A DNA stretch of 7,296 bases from Alphaproteobacteria bacterium (GTDB taxonomy: Bacteria > Pseudomonadota > Alphaproteobacteria > Rhizobiales > Rhizobiaceae): assembly GCA_017308345.1 (NCBI GenBank), contig JAFKFE010000236.1:1-7296 (forward strand), in the 5' to 3' direction. The position numbers were made by a program, and so were the translations under genes. The first letter of the stretch is position 1; every line of letters starts with the position of its first letter. Below the pieces are notes generated by a model. That model saw only the letters and a list, made by a program, of their open reading frames with translations. It ran no database searches and had not been told where the DNA came from. This document shows, in pieces, positions 5,987-7,296 of this stretch.

Positions 5987-6997
5987 ATGTCCGCACTAGC
6001 CGCCAAACCCCGCGTGTTCGCCTTCGAGCGCAACGACCCGACCGAGGAATCACTGCAGTGGCTTATGGACCACGGCGTCGACGTCGCGCTTGGCAAGCCG
6101 ATGTGGGAAAAAGGTTTCAAGCGCTACACCGACGACGAGATTATCGCGGCCGCGCAAGGGTTTGACGGCGTCATCGGCGCGAGCGGCGCCAACTTCAACC
6201 GGCGCGTCATCGATCAACTCCCGCAGCTGAAATATATAGCCAAGTTCGGTGTCGGCGTGGACAGCATCGACGTCCCTTACGCGACCGAGCGCGGCGTTCT
6301 TGTCGCGAATACGCCCGTCGATAATCAATCCGCGCCTGTCAGCGAACACGCCGTCGCGATGATGCTGACGCTGCGCAAGCGGCTCAACGAATGGACGCCG
6401 GCTTTCATGGCGGCGGGCGGTTGGCGCGGCGACATCTTTTGCGATGTCATCGCCGGCTCGACCGTGGGCATCGTCGGCCTCGGGCGCATAGGCCGCGGCG
6501 TGGCTCAGCGTCTCGCCGGCTGGGACGTCAAGATTCTCGGCTACGATCCCTTCGTGAAGGAGCCGCCGCCCGGCGTGGAATTTTGCTCGCTGGAGCGCCT
6601 GCTCGCCGAATCCGACGTCGTCACGCTGCACGCGGTTCCCACACCGGAGAACCGCGGGCTGATCGGAGCCGCCGCGCTTGCGCTCATGAAGCGCGACGCG
6701 ATCCTCATCAATACCGGGCGTGCCTGGCTCCTCGACTATCCGGCGTTGCGCGCCGCACTCGCCGAAGGCCGTATTGGCGGGGCCGGGCTCGATGTGTTCG
6801 AGACGGAGCCGCCCGACCCGCGCGATCCTCTCTTCCAAATGAAGAATGTCGTCGTCTCGCCGCACTCCGCGACCTGGAACTTGGCCGGCACCAAGAGCGT
6901 CGGCTGGTTCGCCGCCCGCAACATGTGGGCGATGATAAGCGGTGAGGGCGAGGCCACGATCGTCAACCCCGAAGCGCGGCGCAACGCCAAAATCTGA
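5987..6997 (+). CDS. NAD-dependent D-2-hydroxyacid dehydrogenase (SerA/phosphoglycerate dehydrogenase-like)
   Basis: A 336-residue cytoplasmic oxidoreductase that would interconvert a D-2-hydroxy acid and its 2-keto acid. The N-terminal part of the catalytic domain includes KFGVGVDSIDV (86-96) and VANTPVDNQSAPVSEHAVAMML (106-127). The Rossmann domain has GLGRIG (164-169) after STVGIV, and D187 at the end of the second strand (ILGYD), which favours NAD over NADP. The catalytic triad is complete: R245 in INTGRA, E274 in DVFETEP and H293 in SPHSA. Length is normal for the short members; there is no ACT domain, so it is not a serine-regulated SerA. Substrate preference within the family (glycerate, phosphoglycerate, hydroxypyruvate, sugar acids) cannot be told from these motifs. 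It lies 74 bases after the binding-protein gene, beyond a GC hairpin, with only a weak GGAG 11 bases before the ATG, so it may be translated less than its neighbours. Its place in the operon suggests it acts on a product of the imported compound. Confidence 0.93.
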   Translation: MSALAAKPRVFAFERNDPTEESLQWLMDHGVDVALGKPMWEKGFKRYTDDEIIAAAQGFDGVIGASGANFNRRVIDQLPQLKYIAKFGVGVDSIDVPYATERGVLVANTPVDNQSAPVSEHAVAMMLTLRKRLNEWTPAFMAAGGWRGDIFCDVIAGSTVGIVGLGRIGRGVAQRLAGWDVKILGYDPFVKEPPPGVEFCSLERLLAESDVVTLHAVPTPENRGLIGAAALALMKRDAILINTGRAWLLDYPALRAALAEGRIGGAGLDVFETEPPDPRDPLFQMKNVVVSPHSATWNLAGTKSVGWFAARNMWAMISGEGEATIVNPEARRNAKI

Positions 6998-7020
6998 TCC
7001 GGAATCCTGGGAGGTTCGAC

Positions 7021-7296
7021 ATGAGCGATTATCTGGTCGCGGAAAGCGCGCGGAACGTCAAATATCTTGGCCAGACAGACCAGGCCGGGCGCCCGGACGG
7101 GTGCCAGGTGATGGTTTCGAAAGGCTATGCCTATGTCTGCAACGGCTTTTCCGCCGGTCTCACGGTGATCGACGTCAGGAACCCGCGCGATCCGAAGCCT
7201 GTCAACTTTCTCCCGTGCCATCCCAGATCCTGGACGATCCACTGTCAGACTCACGGCGACCTGATGCTGGTGGTCGGCTCGGTCAACAGCTCCAAC
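7021..7296 (+). CDS. LVIVD-repeat (beta-propeller) protein, N-terminal part, runs off the right edge
   Basis: The first 92 codons are open to the end of the window and begin at ATG 7021, with GGGAGG at 7009-7014 six bases ahead and only 23 bases after the dehydrogenase stop, so it belongs to the same transcript. The visible part has a repeat typical of LVIVD proteins: GYAYVCNGFSAGLTVIDV, then RNPRDPKPVNFLP (residues 35-65), then a second unit starting at WTIHCQTHGDLMLVVGS (71-87). Such repeats build beta-propellers, and similar proteins starting with ..VKYLG..DQGGRPDG are, from memory, annotated in many bacteria without an established function. No signal peptide is visible, so a cytoplasmic location is expected. 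The 92 residues hold four cysteines (28, 40, 66, 75) and three histidines (67, 74, 78), more than expected for a plain scaffold, which leaves a catalytic or metal-linked role open. The biochemical role is unknown to me. Confidence 0.8.
   Translation, partial: MSDYLVAESARNVKYLGQTDQAGRPDGCQVMVSKGYAYVCNGFSAGLTVIDVRNPRDPKPVNFLPCHPRSWTIHCQTHGDLMLVVGSVNSSN

Noticed and set aside
6050..6865. 271-codon open frame on the minus strand
   Set aside because: It is antisense to the dehydrogenase, which has a complete nucleotide-binding motif and catalytic triad.

Overview
The base composition (GC-rich, G/C-biased third codon positions), the strong GGGAGG ribosome binding sites, two GTG starts and the protein families point to an alphaproteobacterium of the Rhizobiales, most like Mesorhizobium or Rhizobium relatives. 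This is inference from style; there is no rRNA or other marker gene in the window.

The window has two halves of different character. Positions 1 to about 1316 are decayed DNA. They hold the C-terminal end of a RepB/ParB-like plasmid partition protein (1-201, open at the left edge) and a wrecked fragment of a type I secretion ABC transporter ATPase (about 331-853, with one in-frame stop and several frame changes). About 460 bases follow with no gene I can support, only a few inverted repeats. This looks like an old plasmid or genomic-island scar.

Positions 1317 to 7296 hold a compact operon, all on the + strand: a GntR/FCD-family regulator, a two-domain sugar-type ABC ATPase (RbsA/MglA class), a permease (RbsC class), a secreted periplasmic binding protein (RbsB class), an NAD-dependent D-2-hydroxyacid dehydrogenase, and the first 92 codons of an LVIVD-repeat beta-propeller protein that runs off the right edge. 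Regulator and ATPase overlap by 4 bases (ATGA), and the other gaps are 23 to 74 bases. In front of the regulator lies a consensus -35 box and an AT-rich block with a perfect 7-bp inverted repeat and a 9-bp direct repeat. That block is a good candidate for the promoter and operator where the regulator controls its own operon.

The likely job is uptake of a small polyol, sugar or sugar acid by a high-affinity ABC importer, followed by NAD-linked oxidation or reduction of a 2-hydroxy/2-keto acid intermediate. Expression would be induced when the FCD regulator binds a metabolite. The substrate cannot be read from the sequence. The LVIVD protein is the least understood member and the main reason to look further. 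I see no clear sign of a wholly new kind of system such as a defence system, CRISPR array or retroelement.
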